In this document: in pieces, positions 27,288-38,359 of the stretch | How the letters are laid out: every line of letters begins with the position of its first letter | How positions within the stretch are numbered: the stretch's first letter is position 1 | Origin: Marinimicrobium hydrolyticum | GTDB lineage: Bacteria; Pseudomonadota; Gammaproteobacteria; Pseudomonadales; Cellvibrionaceae | NCBI RefSeq assembly: GCF_030848505.1 | Contig: NZ_JAVDDU010000009.1 | Location: 1 to 64,000, forward strand | Reading direction: 5' to 3' | Length of the DNA: 64,000 bases | Notes under the pieces: generated by a model | The model's database searches: none | Seen by the model: only the letters and a program-made list of their open reading frames with translations | Told to the model about the DNA's origin: nothing | Translations under genes and position numbers: made by a program

Positions 27288-29336
27288 ATGGCAACTGCAT
27301 CCACTCTAAAACAAGGACCCGTCAAGCTGGCTGGCATCTGGGTCGCCATAGCCTGCCTGACATTGGTGGCTTGTGGGCAGCAACCGGCTCAGCCTGACGC
27401 CCCCGAAGACCCCAAATGGCCTCAATTCGAGGACGAGGATGCGCAAGCGTACATTGATCAGTGCCAAGCGAACTTAGAAGCGGCGCAGTTGCAATTTGCC
27501 TCTCTGGAAACGTCCCCCACGCCGATGACCGACGCTGTGCTGCTGGAGCAGATCAATAAGCTGGATATCATGACCAACCGCATTGCCGGCAGCGCGAGCC
27601 TGTACCGCAATGTTCACCCCAACCCTCAAGTCCGCGCCGCCGCTGATACCTGCCAGCAAAATCTTGTGCCACTGGGTACGGATATTGGTTTGTCCCGGCC
27701 GCTGTACCAACGTGTGAACGAAGTGGATCTGGATGCCCTGGACGCACTAGATCAGCGTTTCGTTGAAGATATGTTGCTCGGTTTCCAACGCGCCGGTGTC
27801 GACCGCCCGGAAGTGACCCGGCAGCGCATTCGAGAGTTAAACGGTGAAATCAATAAACTTGGCCAGCAATTTAATGCCCATATCCGCGAGGATGTCCGTA
27901 AACTGGAAGTAGAGTCAGCCGACCGGCTCGCCGGCCTCCCTCAGGACTACATTGACGCTCGCGTCCAAGAAGATGGCACCGTAGTAATTACCACCGATTA
28001 CCCCGACTATTTCCCAGTGATGCAGTACGCGGAAGACGACCAGCTACGTTACGAGCTATACAAGCTGTTTCGCCAGCGGGGCTACCCACAAAACGACAAA
28101 GTGTTGCATGAGCTGCTCACCGCCCGCCACGAACTGGCCACCCTGCTCGGCTACCGCCACTACGCTCATTTTGTTACCGAAGATAAAATGATCGAGACGC
28201 CGGAACATGCGCAGGTGTTTATCGACCGTATTAGCGCCATCGCCGATTCCAGAGCCCGTTACGATTACGAAATCCTGCTCGCACGTCAGCAGGAGATTGA
28301 CCCCACCGCGCAGGTCGTGGGTGACTGGCAAAAAACCCACCTGGAAGAGTTAATCAAGCAGGAACTGTTCGATATCGACTCCCGGGAAATCCGCTCTTAC
28401 TTTCAATACGACCGTGTTCGCCAGGGCATTTTTGACCTGACCGAAACCTTATTCAACGTACGCATCGTTCCCTGGGACACAGAGACCTGGCACGAATCGG
28501 TACACGCCTACGAGATGCTGGATGGGGACGAAGTCATCGGCCGTTTTTACCTGGATATGCACCCGCGCGAAGGCAAGTTTAATCACGCCGCCGCTTTCAC
28601 CATGCAAAGTGGCGTCAAGGGTCACCAGCTGCCCATCGTATCTTTGGTGTGCAACTTTCCGGGCGGTGAAGGCAGCTCCGGCTACATGGAGCATTCGGAT
28701 GTCAAAACCTTCCTGCATGAGTTCGGCCATTTGCTGCACGCCATTTTTGGTGGTCACCAGCGTTGGTTGAGCATGTCCGGCGTGCGCACCGAGTGGGATT
28801 TTGTGGAAGCGCCCGCACAGATGCTTGAGGAGTGGGTGTGGGACGCGGAGACACTCTCCAAGTTTGCGCGCAACGCGCGCGGCGAAACCATCCCCGTGGA
28901 ATTGGTGGAGAGAATGAACGCCGGGCGCGATTTTGGCCGGGGTCTGTTCGTTCAACACCAAATGTTCTATGCCGCGTTGTCGCTCAACCTCTACAACCGT
29001 GACCCGGAAGGCCTGGACTTGACCGAAACCGTTCGTGAGCTGCAGGAACAATACTCGCCCTTCCCCTACGTGGAGGACACCTATTTCCACACCGCTTTCG
29101 GTCACCTCTACGGTTACTCGGCGATTTACTACACTTATATGTGGTCCCTGGTGATCGCTCAGGACATGTTCAGTGAGTTTGAAGAGCACGGCATGCTTAA
29201 CACCGAAGTGGCCCAACGCTATCGGGACAAAGTCCTGGCCCCCGGCGGCAGCCGCGATGCCGCCGATTTGGTGGAAGATTTCCTGGGGCGCCCCTACAGT
29301 TTTGACGCCTTCGCTCGAAGACTTGAGGACAAGTAA
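27288..29336 (+). CDS. M3-family (thimet oligopeptidase-like) zinc metallopeptidase lipoprotein
   Basis: 682 aa. Lipoprotein signal with lipobox LTLVAC. The C-terminal catalytic half carries the M3 zinc motif HEFGHLLHAIF; the downstream Glu is expected in EWDFVEAPAQMLEEW, the conserved M3 segment, and the end LYGYSAIYYTYMWS is also typical. Most M3 enzymes are cytosolic, so the lipid anchor places this one in the periplasm or at the outer membrane. The gene ends three bases before an OppA-like gene, so secreted oligopeptide trimming and uptake appear coupled. Confidence 0.9.
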   Translation: MATASTLKQGPVKLAGIWVAIACLTLVACGQQPAQPDAPEDPKWPQFEDEDAQAYIDQCQANLEAAQLQFASLETSPTPMTDAVLLEQINKLDIMTNRIAGSASLYRNVHPNPQVRAAADTCQQNLVPLGTDIGLSRPLYQRVNEVDLDALDALDQRFVEDMLLGFQRAGVDRPEVTRQRIRELNGEINKLGQQFNAHIREDVRKLEVESADRLAGLPQDYIDARVQEDGTVVITTDYPDYFPVMQYAEDDQLRYELYKLFRQRGYPQNDKVLHELLTARHELATLLGYRHYAHFVTEDKMIETPEHAQVFIDRISAIADSRARYDYEILLARQQEIDPTAQVVGDWQKTHLEELIKQELFDIDSREIRSYFQYDRVRQGIFDLTETLFNVRIVPWDTETWHESVHAYEMLDGDEVIGRFYLDMHPREGKFNHAAAFTMQSGVKGHQLPIVSLVCNFPGGEGSSGYMEHSDVKTFLHEFGHLLHAIFGGHQRWLSMSGVRTEWDFVEAPAQMLEEWVWDAETLSKFARNARGETIPVELVERMNAGRDFGRGLFVQHQMFYAALSLNLYNRDPEGLDLTETVRELQEQYSPFPYVEDTYFHTAFGHLYGYSAIYYTYMWSLVIAQDMFSEFEEHGMLNTEVAQRYRDKVLAPGGSRDAADLVEDFLGRPYSFDAFARRLEDK

Positions 29337-29339
29337 TAC

Positions 29340-30965
29340 ATGACATTGCAACGCTACTCCCGCTTTATTCTCGCTCTCGCTGGCGCCTTATTGCTCAGCG
29401 CCTGCTCTGACGGCCAGAGAACCGCCGTGGAAATCGGCAACGAGCAGCAGATCCTCCATATGGGCAACGGTGATGAACCTTCCGATGTGGACCCCCACAC
29501 CACTGTGGGTATTCCCGAACGCCAAATCCAACTGGCACTGTTTGAAGGCCTGGTGAGCAAAAGCTCCGAAACCCTGGAGATTGAGCCGGGCGTAGCCCAC
29601 TCCTGGGACATTTCCGAAGACGGGTTGGTGTATACGTTTTACTTGAACGAAGAAGCGCGCTGGTCTAATGGTGACCCCATCACCGCCGAACACTTTGTCT
29701 GGTCGTGGCGACGCGCGCTCTTGCCCGGCCTAGGCAATCAATACGCCTATTCTCTGTACAGCATCAAAAACGCCGAAGACTTTCATCGGGAACGCATTAG
29801 CGATTTCGACGAAGTGGGCGTAACCGCTGTGGACGAGCGCACCCTGCGCATCGAATTGGAAAGCCCCGTGCCCTACTTTTTGGAGCTGCTGGAGCATCAC
29901 AGCTTCTACCCCGTGCATCCGCCTACCATTGAACAATTCGGGCGACCGGACCAACGGGGCACACGCTGGACCCGGCCGGAAAACTTCGTGGGTAACGGTG
30001 CCTTTACTCTGAAATCCTGGGAGCCCAACCGTGTGCTGGTGGTGGAAAAAAACCCTCACTACTGGGATGCGGACCGGGTATTACTCAATGAGATCCACTT
30101 CTACCCGGTGCAACAACCCGCCACTGAAGAGCGCATGTTTCGCGCCGGGCAATTGCATATCATCAACCTCCTGGCAGAGGAGCGCGTGCCCCGTTATAAG
30201 AGCGAGGAGCACCCCGCCTTGCGCAGCTTCGCCAACTACGCCACCTATTACTACGAATTCAATACCCGGGTAGAACCACTGGGCGATCCGCGTGTGCGCC
30301 GAGCCCTGAGTCTGTCCATCAATCGGGAACAGATTACCGATCAAATGTTGCGCGGTGGCCAGCGGCCCGCTGAACACTTCACGCCCCCAGGAGCCGGCTA
30401 CGAAGCGCGCGCGCGCGTCCCCTACAATCCCGAAAAAGCGCGTGAATTGCTGGCCGAAGCTGGTTACCCAAATGGCCAGGGCTTTCCAACTCTAACCATT
30501 TTGTATAACACCCTGGACGTTCACGAGCGCATAGCGGTGGTCATTCAACAAATGTGGCGCCAGGAGTTGAACGTCAACGTCACCCTGCGCAATCAGGACT
30601 GGCGCGTCTATCTGGCGAGCAAGCGCGGCGGTGACTATCACATCGCCCGTTCCGGATGGGTAGCCGATTATTATGACCCGAACACCTTTCTGGATATGTT
30701 TCTCTCCGACGGCGGCAACAACGATACCGGCTGGTCGAACGAGCGTTACGATGAGTTAATTGGTCGAGCGGCGCGCGCCGAGGATACCGAGCAACGTATG
30801 GAATACTTCCAGCAGGCCGAAGCCATACTGCTTGAAGAAGCGCCCATCGCACCCATTTACTTCTATCAGTACAATCACTTGGTATCGCCCTCCGTCCGCG
30901 GCTGGCACAGCAATGTTATGAAGCACGTCAACTACAAAGGGGTCTACCTGGAGTCTCAGCCATAA
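29340..30965 (+). CDS. oppA: Oligopeptide ABC transporter substrate-binding lipoprotein
   Basis: 541 aa SBP family 5 protein. Lipobox LLLSAC. Typical blocks: ILHMGNGDEPSDVDPHTTVG near the mature N-terminus, LALFEGLVSKS, FVGNGAFTLKSWEPNRVLVVEKNPHYWD (in two parts) and RRALSLSINREQITDQML. Family 5 proteins bind di- to oligopeptides, sometimes other solutes. It lies three bases after the M3 peptidase and three bases before the first permease, as part of one operon. Confidence 0.92.
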   Translation: MTLQRYSRFILALAGALLLSACSDGQRTAVEIGNEQQILHMGNGDEPSDVDPHTTVGIPERQIQLALFEGLVSKSSETLEIEPGVAHSWDISEDGLVYTFYLNEEARWSNGDPITAEHFVWSWRRALLPGLGNQYAYSLYSIKNAEDFHRERISDFDEVGVTAVDERTLRIELESPVPYFLELLEHHSFYPVHPPTIEQFGRPDQRGTRWTRPENFVGNGAFTLKSWEPNRVLVVEKNPHYWDADRVLLNEIHFYPVQQPATEERMFRAGQLHIINLLAEERVPRYKSEEHPALRSFANYATYYYEFNTRVEPLGDPRVRRALSLSINREQITDQMLRGGQRPAEHFTPPGAGYEARARVPYNPEKARELLAEAGYPNGQGFPTLTILYNTLDVHERIAVVIQQMWRQELNVNVTLRNQDWRVYLASKRGGDYHIARSGWVADYYDPNTFLDMFLSDGGNNDTGWSNERYDELIGRAARAEDTEQRMEYFQQAEAILLEEAPIAPIYFYQYNHLVSPSVRGWHSNVMKHVNYKGVYLESQP

Positions 30966-30968
30966 GCC

Positions 30969-31898
30969 ATGTTGCGTTTTTTGTGTAAGCGACTTGCTCT
31001 GGCCATACCGGTCATGTTGGTGGTCATCACGATCACCTTTTTCCTGATCCGGCTCGCCCCTGGGGGGCCGTTTGATCAGGAGCGAAACGTGCCGCCGGAA
31101 GTCATGGCCAACCTGCACGCCCAGTACAATCTGGACGCGCCAGTGGTACGCCAGTACTTTGACTACCTGGGGGATTTGCTTAGGGGTGACCTCGGTCCCT
31201 CTTTCCGCTACACCACCCGCAGCGTGAACGAAATGATCGCCAGGGGCTTTCCGGTCACCATGGAGCTGGGCCTCTACGCCATTTTGTTTGCCTTGCTAGT
31301 GGGGATGCCGGCGGGGATTATCGCGGCCATGAGACCGAACAGCCTTCAAGACTATGTGCCCATGTCGGCGGCCATGGTGGGGATCTGCCTGCCCTCTTTT
31401 GTTCTGGGGCCGATCCTCATGCTGATCTTTGGGATCTGGTTGGGCTGGTTACCGGTGTCCGGTTGGGGCTCGACGCCCGGAGACAAGATTCTACCCGCCA
31501 TTACCCTCGGCTCCACCTACGCCGCTTATATCGCCCGAATTACCCGTGGCGGCATGTTGGAAGTGCTATCCCAGGACTATATTCGCACCGCGCGGGCAAA
31601 GGGTCTTTCCACCTGGCGAGTCGTGATGGTGCACGCCCTGCGCGGCGGCGTCACACCGGTGGTCTCTTATCTGGGGCCAGCCCTGGCCGGTTTGCTGGCC
31701 GGCTCTTTCGTGGTGGAAACCATCTTTCAGATTCCCGGCCTGGGGCGCTTTTATATTCAAGCGGCCTTTAATCGCGATTACACCATGATCATGGGTACCA
31801 CGGTGTTCCTGGCCGGGTTGATCATTCTGTTTAACCTGATCGCCGACGTTATTTTGGTGTGGCTCAATCCACGGTTGCGTCAGGAGGCGGGTCACTAG
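30969..31898 (+). CDS. oppB: Oligopeptide ABC transporter permease (OppB type)
   Basis: 309 aa with six membrane segments. The N-terminal block FLIRLAPGGPFDQER and the cytoplasmic EAA loop (DYIRTARAKGLSTWRVV) that contacts the ATPase are both present. Tightly packed after oppA and two bases before oppC. Confidence 0.93.
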   Translation: MLRFLCKRLALAIPVMLVVITITFFLIRLAPGGPFDQERNVPPEVMANLHAQYNLDAPVVRQYFDYLGDLLRGDLGPSFRYTTRSVNEMIARGFPVTMELGLYAILFALLVGMPAGIIAAMRPNSLQDYVPMSAAMVGICLPSFVLGPILMLIFGIWLGWLPVSGWGSTPGDKILPAITLGSTYAAYIARITRGGMLEVLSQDYIRTARAKGLSTWRVVMVHALRGGVTPVVSYLGPALAGLLAGSFVVETIFQIPGLGRFYIQAAFNRDYTMIMGTTVFLAGLIILFNLIADVILVWLNPRLRQEAGH

Positions 31899-31900
31899 CC

Positions 31901-32794
31901 ATGCAGAGAATCACTGAGCAAACCGCGACCGAACCCGTCCTGGAAGAAGGTTCATCCCTGACCCGGGACGCCATGCACCGGCTGTTCAAAAACCGTCTCG
32001 CTCTGGTCAGCGCCGGATTTCTGTTGCTGTTAATTCTGGTGGCGCTGCTGACCCCCTGGATCGCCCCTTACGCGTATCAGGATCAGAACCTTTTGCTGGG
32101 CGCCAGCTCGCCCTCAGCGCAGCACTGGCTCGGTACCGACACCCTGGGCCGGGATCAGCTCACCCGCATCCTCTACGGCACGCGCGTCTCTTTGATGGTT
32201 GGCTTCGTCGCCACCGCGGTGGCCCTGGGCATCGGCGTGCTTTGGGGCGCAACCGCTGGCTATTTGGGCGGGCGCGTCGACAACGCCATGATGCGCATTG
32301 TGGATGTGCTCTACGCCCTACCCTTTGCCATTTTCATCATCCTGCTTACGGTCATTTTTGGCTCCAGTATGCTGCTGCTGTTTTTAGCCATCGGTGCAGT
32401 GGAATGGCTGACCATGGCGCGCATCGTGCGCGGCCAGGTGCTGACCATCAAACGCCAGGAGTACATTGAAGCGGCCATCGCCATGGGCCTGTCCCGCTGG
32501 CGAATCATTCGCCGGCATGTGATCCCCAATGCGGTTGGCCCCATCATCGTGTACACCACCCTGACCATTCCCAGCGTTATTTTGCTGGAATCCTTTTTGA
32601 GCTTTTTAGGCCTGGGCATACAGCCGCCGCAAAGTTCTTGGGGATCTCTCATCTCTGACGGCGTGGAGAATATGGAAAACTACCCCTGGATGCTGATCTT
32701 TCCAGCTCTGACCCTGTCGGTCACTCTGTTCGCGTTGAACTTCCTGGGCGATGGCTTGCGCGATGCCCTCGATCCACGAGCCTCGAAGGATTAA
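31901..32794 (+). CDS. oppC: Oligopeptide ABC transporter permease (OppC type)
   Basis: 297 aa from the ATG at 31901; the GTG at 31859 lies inside oppB and is not needed. Cytoplasmic N-terminus, then about six membrane segments. HWLGTDTLGRDQLTRILYGT is the classic OppC/DppC periplasmic signature, and EYIEAAIAMGLSRWRIIRRH is the EAA loop. Forms the heterodimeric channel with OppB. Confidence 0.93.
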   Translation: MQRITEQTATEPVLEEGSSLTRDAMHRLFKNRLALVSAGFLLLLILVALLTPWIAPYAYQDQNLLLGASSPSAQHWLGTDTLGRDQLTRILYGTRVSLMVGFVATAVALGIGVLWGATAGYLGGRVDNAMMRIVDVLYALPFAIFIILLTVIFGSSMLLLFLAIGAVEWLTMARIVRGQVLTIKRQEYIEAAIAMGLSRWRIIRRHVIPNAVGPIIVYTTLTIPSVILLESFLSFLGLGIQPPQSSWGSLISDGVENMENYPWMLIFPALTLSVTLFALNFLGDGLRDALDPRASKD

Positions 32795-32797
32795 GCC

Positions 32798-34402
<1,605 letters not shown>

Positions 34403-34433
34403 TTAGACGCGTTCGTTATCATGGAGGAAGCGA

Positions 34434-35255
34434 ATGAAAACCAACTATCCAGGCCCGCCGCCAGCGTGCGCCTACCGAGTGGTGGCCGGTCTCGCCGCTC
34501 TGCTGATATTAGCCGCTGCCGCTGTGCCGCCCATTCAACAACCTGCCGATTACAACATCTGGGCCGATCAACGCCAGTTTTTGGGCATCCCCCATATAGG
34601 CGACGTTCTCACCAATCTGGCGTTTTTATGGGTAGGCATAGTCGGGCTACGGGCCCTGTGGGAAGGACAATGTCAATGCGCTATTCGGGGCGAACGTCTA
34701 GCTTGGCTGCTGTTTTTTACTGGCATCATCCTAACCGGTTTTGGCTCCGCCTATTACCACTGGGAGCCCAATAACTTTCGCCTAGTCTGGGATCGAGTGC
34801 CCATGGCACTCGCCTTTATGGCCTTATTCAGTGCCGTGCTGATTGAACGAATTAACCACACACTGGGCTTGCGCTTGCTGCCGGTGTTAATCGCCCTGGC
34901 ATGGGCAAGCGTCGGTTATTGGTATTGGACTTACCTGCAAGGCCAAGACAACTTGGCACCTTACCTTTTGGTTCAATTGGGGCCAATGATACTCATCCCG
35001 ATCATCCTACTGCTGTTCCCCGCTCGTTATGACCGAGGTGGCGACTACGTCATCGCCCTGGCAATCTACCTCAGCGCCGTCGCCGCCGAACACTTGGACG
35101 AGCCGATTTTCCAACTCACCGGACAATTCATCAGTGGCCACAATCTAAAACATTTACTCGCGGCCTTTGCCGCCTACTGGTTAATGCGCATGCTGCAAAA
35201 ACGCAAGCCGATAGAGTCAGAAAGCCCCATGCCCGAAAGCGTCGCAACTTCCTGA
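34434..35255 (+). CDS. Alkaline ceramidase-like (CREST superfamily) membrane protein
   Basis: 273 aa with about seven membrane segments. Conserved polar residues of the alkaline ceramidase/CREST hydrolase fold are visible in order: Ser and His in GFGSAYYHWEPNN, Asp in WDRVPMALAF, and the paired His in SGHNLKHLLAA. These form the presumed zinc site. An amide hydrolase acting on a lipid is the family expectation, but bacterial members have little direct evidence. GGAGGAAG lies before the ATG. It stands between the Opp operon and a DJ-1 family gene. Confidence 0.65.
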   Translation: MKTNYPGPPPACAYRVVAGLAALLILAAAAVPPIQQPADYNIWADQRQFLGIPHIGDVLTNLAFLWVGIVGLRALWEGQCQCAIRGERLAWLLFFTGIILTGFGSAYYHWEPNNFRLVWDRVPMALAFMALFSAVLIERINHTLGLRLLPVLIALAWASVGYWYWTYLQGQDNLAPYLLVQLGPMILIPIILLLFPARYDRGGDYVIALAIYLSAVAAEHLDEPIFQLTGQFISGHNLKHLLAAFAAYWLMRMLQKRKPIESESPMPESVATS

Positions 35256-35314
35256 ACTCGCCCTAGCTCGCACTGCCTAATTCCGAACAGGATTCATTCG
35301 GAGGAGAAAGGCAC

Positions 35315-36058
35315 ATGAAGATTTTGATGGTACTGACATCCCACGATCAGCTCGGCGACACCGGCCGGAAGACCGGCTTCTGGTTGGAGGAATTCGCGGC
35401 CCCCTATTACCGATTTATCGACGCCGGCGCCACCGTCACGCTCGCCTCCCCTAAAGGCGGGCAACCACCCCTGGACCCCATGAGCGACAACCCGGAAACT
35501 CAAAGTGAAGACACCTCCCGTTTCCGTAAGGACCAACAGGCTCAATCACTGCTGGGCGCCACACGTAAACTCCGGGACCTTGACCCGGATGACTTTGACG
35601 CAATCTTCTACCCCGGCGGTCACGGTCCTTTGTGGGATCTGGCGGAAGATCCGGTATCCATAGAAATGATCGAGCACTTCTACCACGAAAACAAACCCAT
35701 CGGCGCGGTGTGCCACGCCCCTGGCGCCTTGCGCCATGCCAAACAGCCAGACGGCCGCCCCCTGGTCAGCGGCAAGCATGTGACCGGGTTCAGTAACGCC
35801 GAGGAAGAGGCCGTGGGATTGACGGAGGTCGTGCCGTTCCTGGTGGAAGAGGAGCTCAAACACCACGGCGGGCAGTACACCAAAGCGGAGGAGTGGGAAG
35901 AGCACGTCATCGTCGACAACAAGCTGGTGACCGGTCAAAACCCCGCCTCTTCAGCGGGCGCAGCCGTTGCTCTGCTCGACCTGTTGCGAGGAGCCAGCCC
36001 CGGCGCTCGGCCCGGCTCGCTTCGCCCGAGAGAGTCTCCGGGCCTCAGACCCGGCTAA
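35315..36058 (+). CDS. DJ-1/PfpI family protein (type 1 glutamine amidotransferase-like)
   Basis: 247 aa cytosolic protein. The nucleophile Cys is in PIGAVCHAPGAL, with FYPGGHGPLWDLAED just before it, and the conserved Glu lies early in the chain. This pattern matches the HchA/Hsp31-like, glyoxalase-III-type subgroup, which converts methylglyoxal or repairs glycation; the exact activity is not provable here. The last 20 residues (SPGARPGSLRPRESPGLRPG) are a basic Pro-rich tail not seen in the core family. The gene overlaps the end of the opposing gene by 14 bases. Confidence 0.85.
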   Translation: MKILMVLTSHDQLGDTGRKTGFWLEEFAAPYYRFIDAGATVTLASPKGGQPPLDPMSDNPETQSEDTSRFRKDQQAQSLLGATRKLRDLDPDDFDAIFYPGGHGPLWDLAEDPVSIEMIEHFYHENKPIGAVCHAPGALRHAKQPDGRPLVSGKHVTGFSNAEEEAVGLTEVVPFLVEEELKHHGGQYTKAEEWEEHVIVDNKLVTGQNPASSAGAAVALLDLLRGASPGARPGSLRPRESPGLRPG

Positions 36059-36656
36059 GGGCCATCAGCGCCTGCGCGTCCCGCCGGTAGCGATCCAGAA
36101 GATTGTACCTGGCCCGCAGCAGGGTTTTGGTAACGGTGGGGCGACTTTTGTTGAGCCGCTGAGCGATGGCTTTATGCCCATCCGGTTTGAGCAGATGCTC
36201 GAAATAGGCCTCTGCCTCGCTGGGTGTCCAATGGCTGAGAATATCGTCGGCGAAGGCCGTCGCCAAAGAGACCGCCAACCGTAAAGGCTCGGGATTGGCA
36301 TAAAAGGTTAGGTGGCCGCGCTCCAGAGCTTCCAGGCCGTGACTGGCGACGCGGTAAGCGTCTTCCGTCCCCCGACCCGGCTCCGACTCTCCCAAAGCCA
36401 TGGAGATGCGCGCATCCCAGCGCTCCTTGCGGCTGGGACTCACTGCCAGCAATCCAGCACGGATAAACAGCGCACACTCCAAAGTGGCACGTGGCTGACT
36501 CAACGCCACCTGAAAGGCGTCGTCGTCGGAAATTCTCGCTTGCGCACCGTAGCGATTGCCGAGCTCGCCCAGCAACCACTCTAGGCGCTGATGCCGGGCA
36601 GCCGCATTGGCCTCAAAATGATCCAATCCGCCATTCAATACCGCAATCTCGGTCAT
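36045..36656 (-). CDS. SatD-like protein with C-terminal helix-turn-helix
   Basis: About 203 aa. ATG 36656 is preferred because GGGG sits six bases upstream; ATG 36662 is also possible. The N-terminal two-thirds resembles SatD-family proteins in pattern (DDAFQVALSQPRATLECALFIRAGL; ARISMALGESE followed by DAYRVASHGLEAL), a fold related to nucleotide-cyclase domains. The C-terminus is a helix-turn-helix (GHKAIAQRLNKSRPTVTKTL), so DNA binding and regulation are likely. The target is unknown. Its 3' end overlaps the DJ-1 gene tail to tail. Confidence 0.6.
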   Translation of the reverse strand: MTEIAVLNGGLDHFEANAAARHQRLEWLLGELGNRYGAQARISDDDAFQVALSQPRATLECALFIRAGLLAVSPSRKERWDARISMALGESEPGRGTEDAYRVASHGLEALERGHLTFYANPEPLRLAVSLATAFADDILSHWTPSEAEAYFEHLLKPDGHKAIAQRLNKSRPTVTKTLLRARYNLLDRYRRDAQALMALSRV

Positions 36657-36880
36657 ACGCATCCCCAGACAGGAACGACGATGGTTAGCAGGCTATCAGG
36701 TAAGACGTTAGCCCATTGGATGGCCCTATACAACAGGGTTTTCGTGCAACAAAGGGTTAAGCGCAAGTGCGTTAAGACTCACGCGCCCGACGCTCTTGTG
36801 CAAGCATTAAGCGAGTATGTTAAAGTCCGACCGGCTAATGCAGTACGAAGTCCTTTTCCCTTTAGATTGAGGAAATATCT

Positions 36881-37162
36881 ATGAAACGCCGTGATTTTTT
36901 GCGTCTCTCTGCCGTCACCGCTGGCGCCTCTCTGATTCCGGTCAAAACTCTCTCTGCAGAAGAAGAAGTACGACTTGATCCTAGCAACCCTCAGGCTCAA
37001 GCGCTTCAATACACCGAGGAAACGCCCATCGAAGATGAGCGTTGCGATAATTGCATCCACGCCACAGGCGATCTGGACGCCGAATGGGTAGGCTGCAACC
37101 TGTTCCCCGGCAAAAAGGTCAAAGGGGCTGGTTGGTGTAACGTCTGGGCAGCGCGCCCCTAA
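36881..37162 (+). CDS. High-potential iron-sulfur protein (HiPIP)
   Basis: 93 aa. Twin-arginine-type signal KRRDFLRLSAVTAG, as expected for a protein exported after cofactor insertion. The four cluster Cys follow the HiPIP spacing: RCDNC, GCNLFPGK and GWCNVWA. It holds a [4Fe-4S] 3+/2+ cluster and acts as a periplasmic electron carrier, often donating to a terminal oxidase or reaction centre. GAGGAAATATCT precedes the ATG. Monocistronic in appearance. Confidence 0.93.
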   Translation: MKRRDFLRLSAVTAGASLIPVKTLSAEEEVRLDPSNPQAQALQYTEETPIEDERCDNCIHATGDLDAEWVGCNLFPGKKVKGAGWCNVWAARP

Positions 37163-37295
37163 ACGTCTCTGAGGGCGCCGGGTAACTTTCTGCTCGGCGT
37201 CCAGCAGCACAATATTCTCCTGCCCCCCTGTCGTGCCAACACAGTATCTGCGTTAACATAGCGCTCTTTTGCTCATCGATAACAAGAGAAACGCT

Positions 37296-38309
37296 ATGCT
37301 CACTCAAGATCCCAATCTTTCCTATCAAGCCAACGCTGACCGCTACACCCGCATGACGTATCCCCGCTGCGGCGCCAGCGGCATACGCCTGCCCGCTCTG
37401 TCCTTGGGGTTGTGGCAAAACTTTGGCGGCACGGATTCTTTAGCCAACGCTCGCGCCATGGTTCAATGCGCTTTTGATTTAGGCATCACCCAATTTGATT
37501 TGGCCAACAACTATGGCCCTCCTTACGGCTCTGCGGAAACGACGTTTGGAGAAATTTTTAAGCGCGATCTTGCGCCCTACCGCGATGAATTGATAATCAC
37601 CAGCAAAGCCGGTTACGACATGTGGCCCGGTCCTTATGGTATCGGCGGTTCACGCAAATATCTGGTGGCCAGCTGCGATCAAAGTTTGAAACGCACCGGG
37701 CTCGACTACTTCGATATTTTTTATTCTCACTGCATGGATCCGGACACACCTTTGGAAGAAACCATGCAGGCGCTGGATTATATTGTTCGCTCAGGACGTG
37801 CGCTTTACGCAGGCATTTCGAACTACGGAGCGGAACAAACCCGTGAAGCCATCGCTATTCTCAAATCACTCGGCACACCGCTGCTGATTCACCAGCCTCG
37901 CTACAACATGCTCGACCGCTGGATTGAAGACGGACTCACGGATGTACTCAAAGAGGAAGGCGTGGGCGCAATTGTATTTTCTCCGCTCTCCCAAGGGCTG
38001 CTTACGGACAAATACTTGCGCGGTGTACCGGCTAACTCTCGCGCGGCACGGCAAGAACAAATTTACTTCAACGAGAAGGACATCAGGGAAGAGTTGCTGA
38101 CCAAGGTCAAGGCGCTGCACGACCTGGCCGAAGCCCGGGGGCAGTCCCTGGCCCAGATGGCGCTCGCCTGGGTACTGAATAACGAAGTGGTGTCCAGCGC
38201 ACTGATCGGCGCTAGCCGGCCAGCGCAGATTGAGGATTCGGTGGCAGCGCTGGACAATCTCGACTTCTCTGCGGAAGAGCTGGCCCGTATAGATGCGATT
38301 TTAAAATAA
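37296..38309 (+). CDS. gpr: L-glyceraldehyde 3-phosphate reductase (aldo/keto reductase, YghZ type)
   Basis: 337 aa from the ATG at 37296 (AAGAGA upstream; a TTG at 37269 is in frame). NADPH-dependent reductase of the AKR14 type that detoxifies L-glyceraldehyde 3-phosphate and related aldehydes. The sequence tracks E. coli YghZ: LPALSLGLWQNFGG, FDLANNYGPPYGSAE with the catalytic Tyr, ITSKAGYDMWPGPYG with the catalytic Lys, and SSALIGASRPAQIEDSV for cofactor binding. Confidence 0.93.
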   Translation: MLTQDPNLSYQANADRYTRMTYPRCGASGIRLPALSLGLWQNFGGTDSLANARAMVQCAFDLGITQFDLANNYGPPYGSAETTFGEIFKRDLAPYRDELIITSKAGYDMWPGPYGIGGSRKYLVASCDQSLKRTGLDYFDIFYSHCMDPDTPLEETMQALDYIVRSGRALYAGISNYGAEQTREAIAILKSLGTPLLIHQPRYNMLDRWIEDGLTDVLKEEGVGAIVFSPLSQGLLTDKYLRGVPANSRAARQEQIYFNEKDIREELLTKVKALHDLAEARGQSLAQMALAWVLNNEVVSSALIGASRPAQIEDSVAALDNLDFSAEELARIDAILK

Positions 38310-38321
38310 TCCTCCGCAACA

Positions 38322-38359
38322 GGGCTTACGGATGAGACGCAGCGATTATTCGTAAGCCC
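38322..38359. terminator. Perfect 9-bp inverted repeat at the convergent gpr/esterase junction
   Basis: GGGCTTACG (38322-38330) pairs with CGTAAGCCC (38351-38359). The right arm lies within the last codons of the opposing esterase gene. Placed to work on transcripts from both sides; no T-run. Confidence 0.4.

Noticed and set aside
28449-29351. Minus-strand open frame of 300 codons
   Set aside because: Antisense of the M3 peptidase gene, which has the HExxH motif and a lipoprotein signal.
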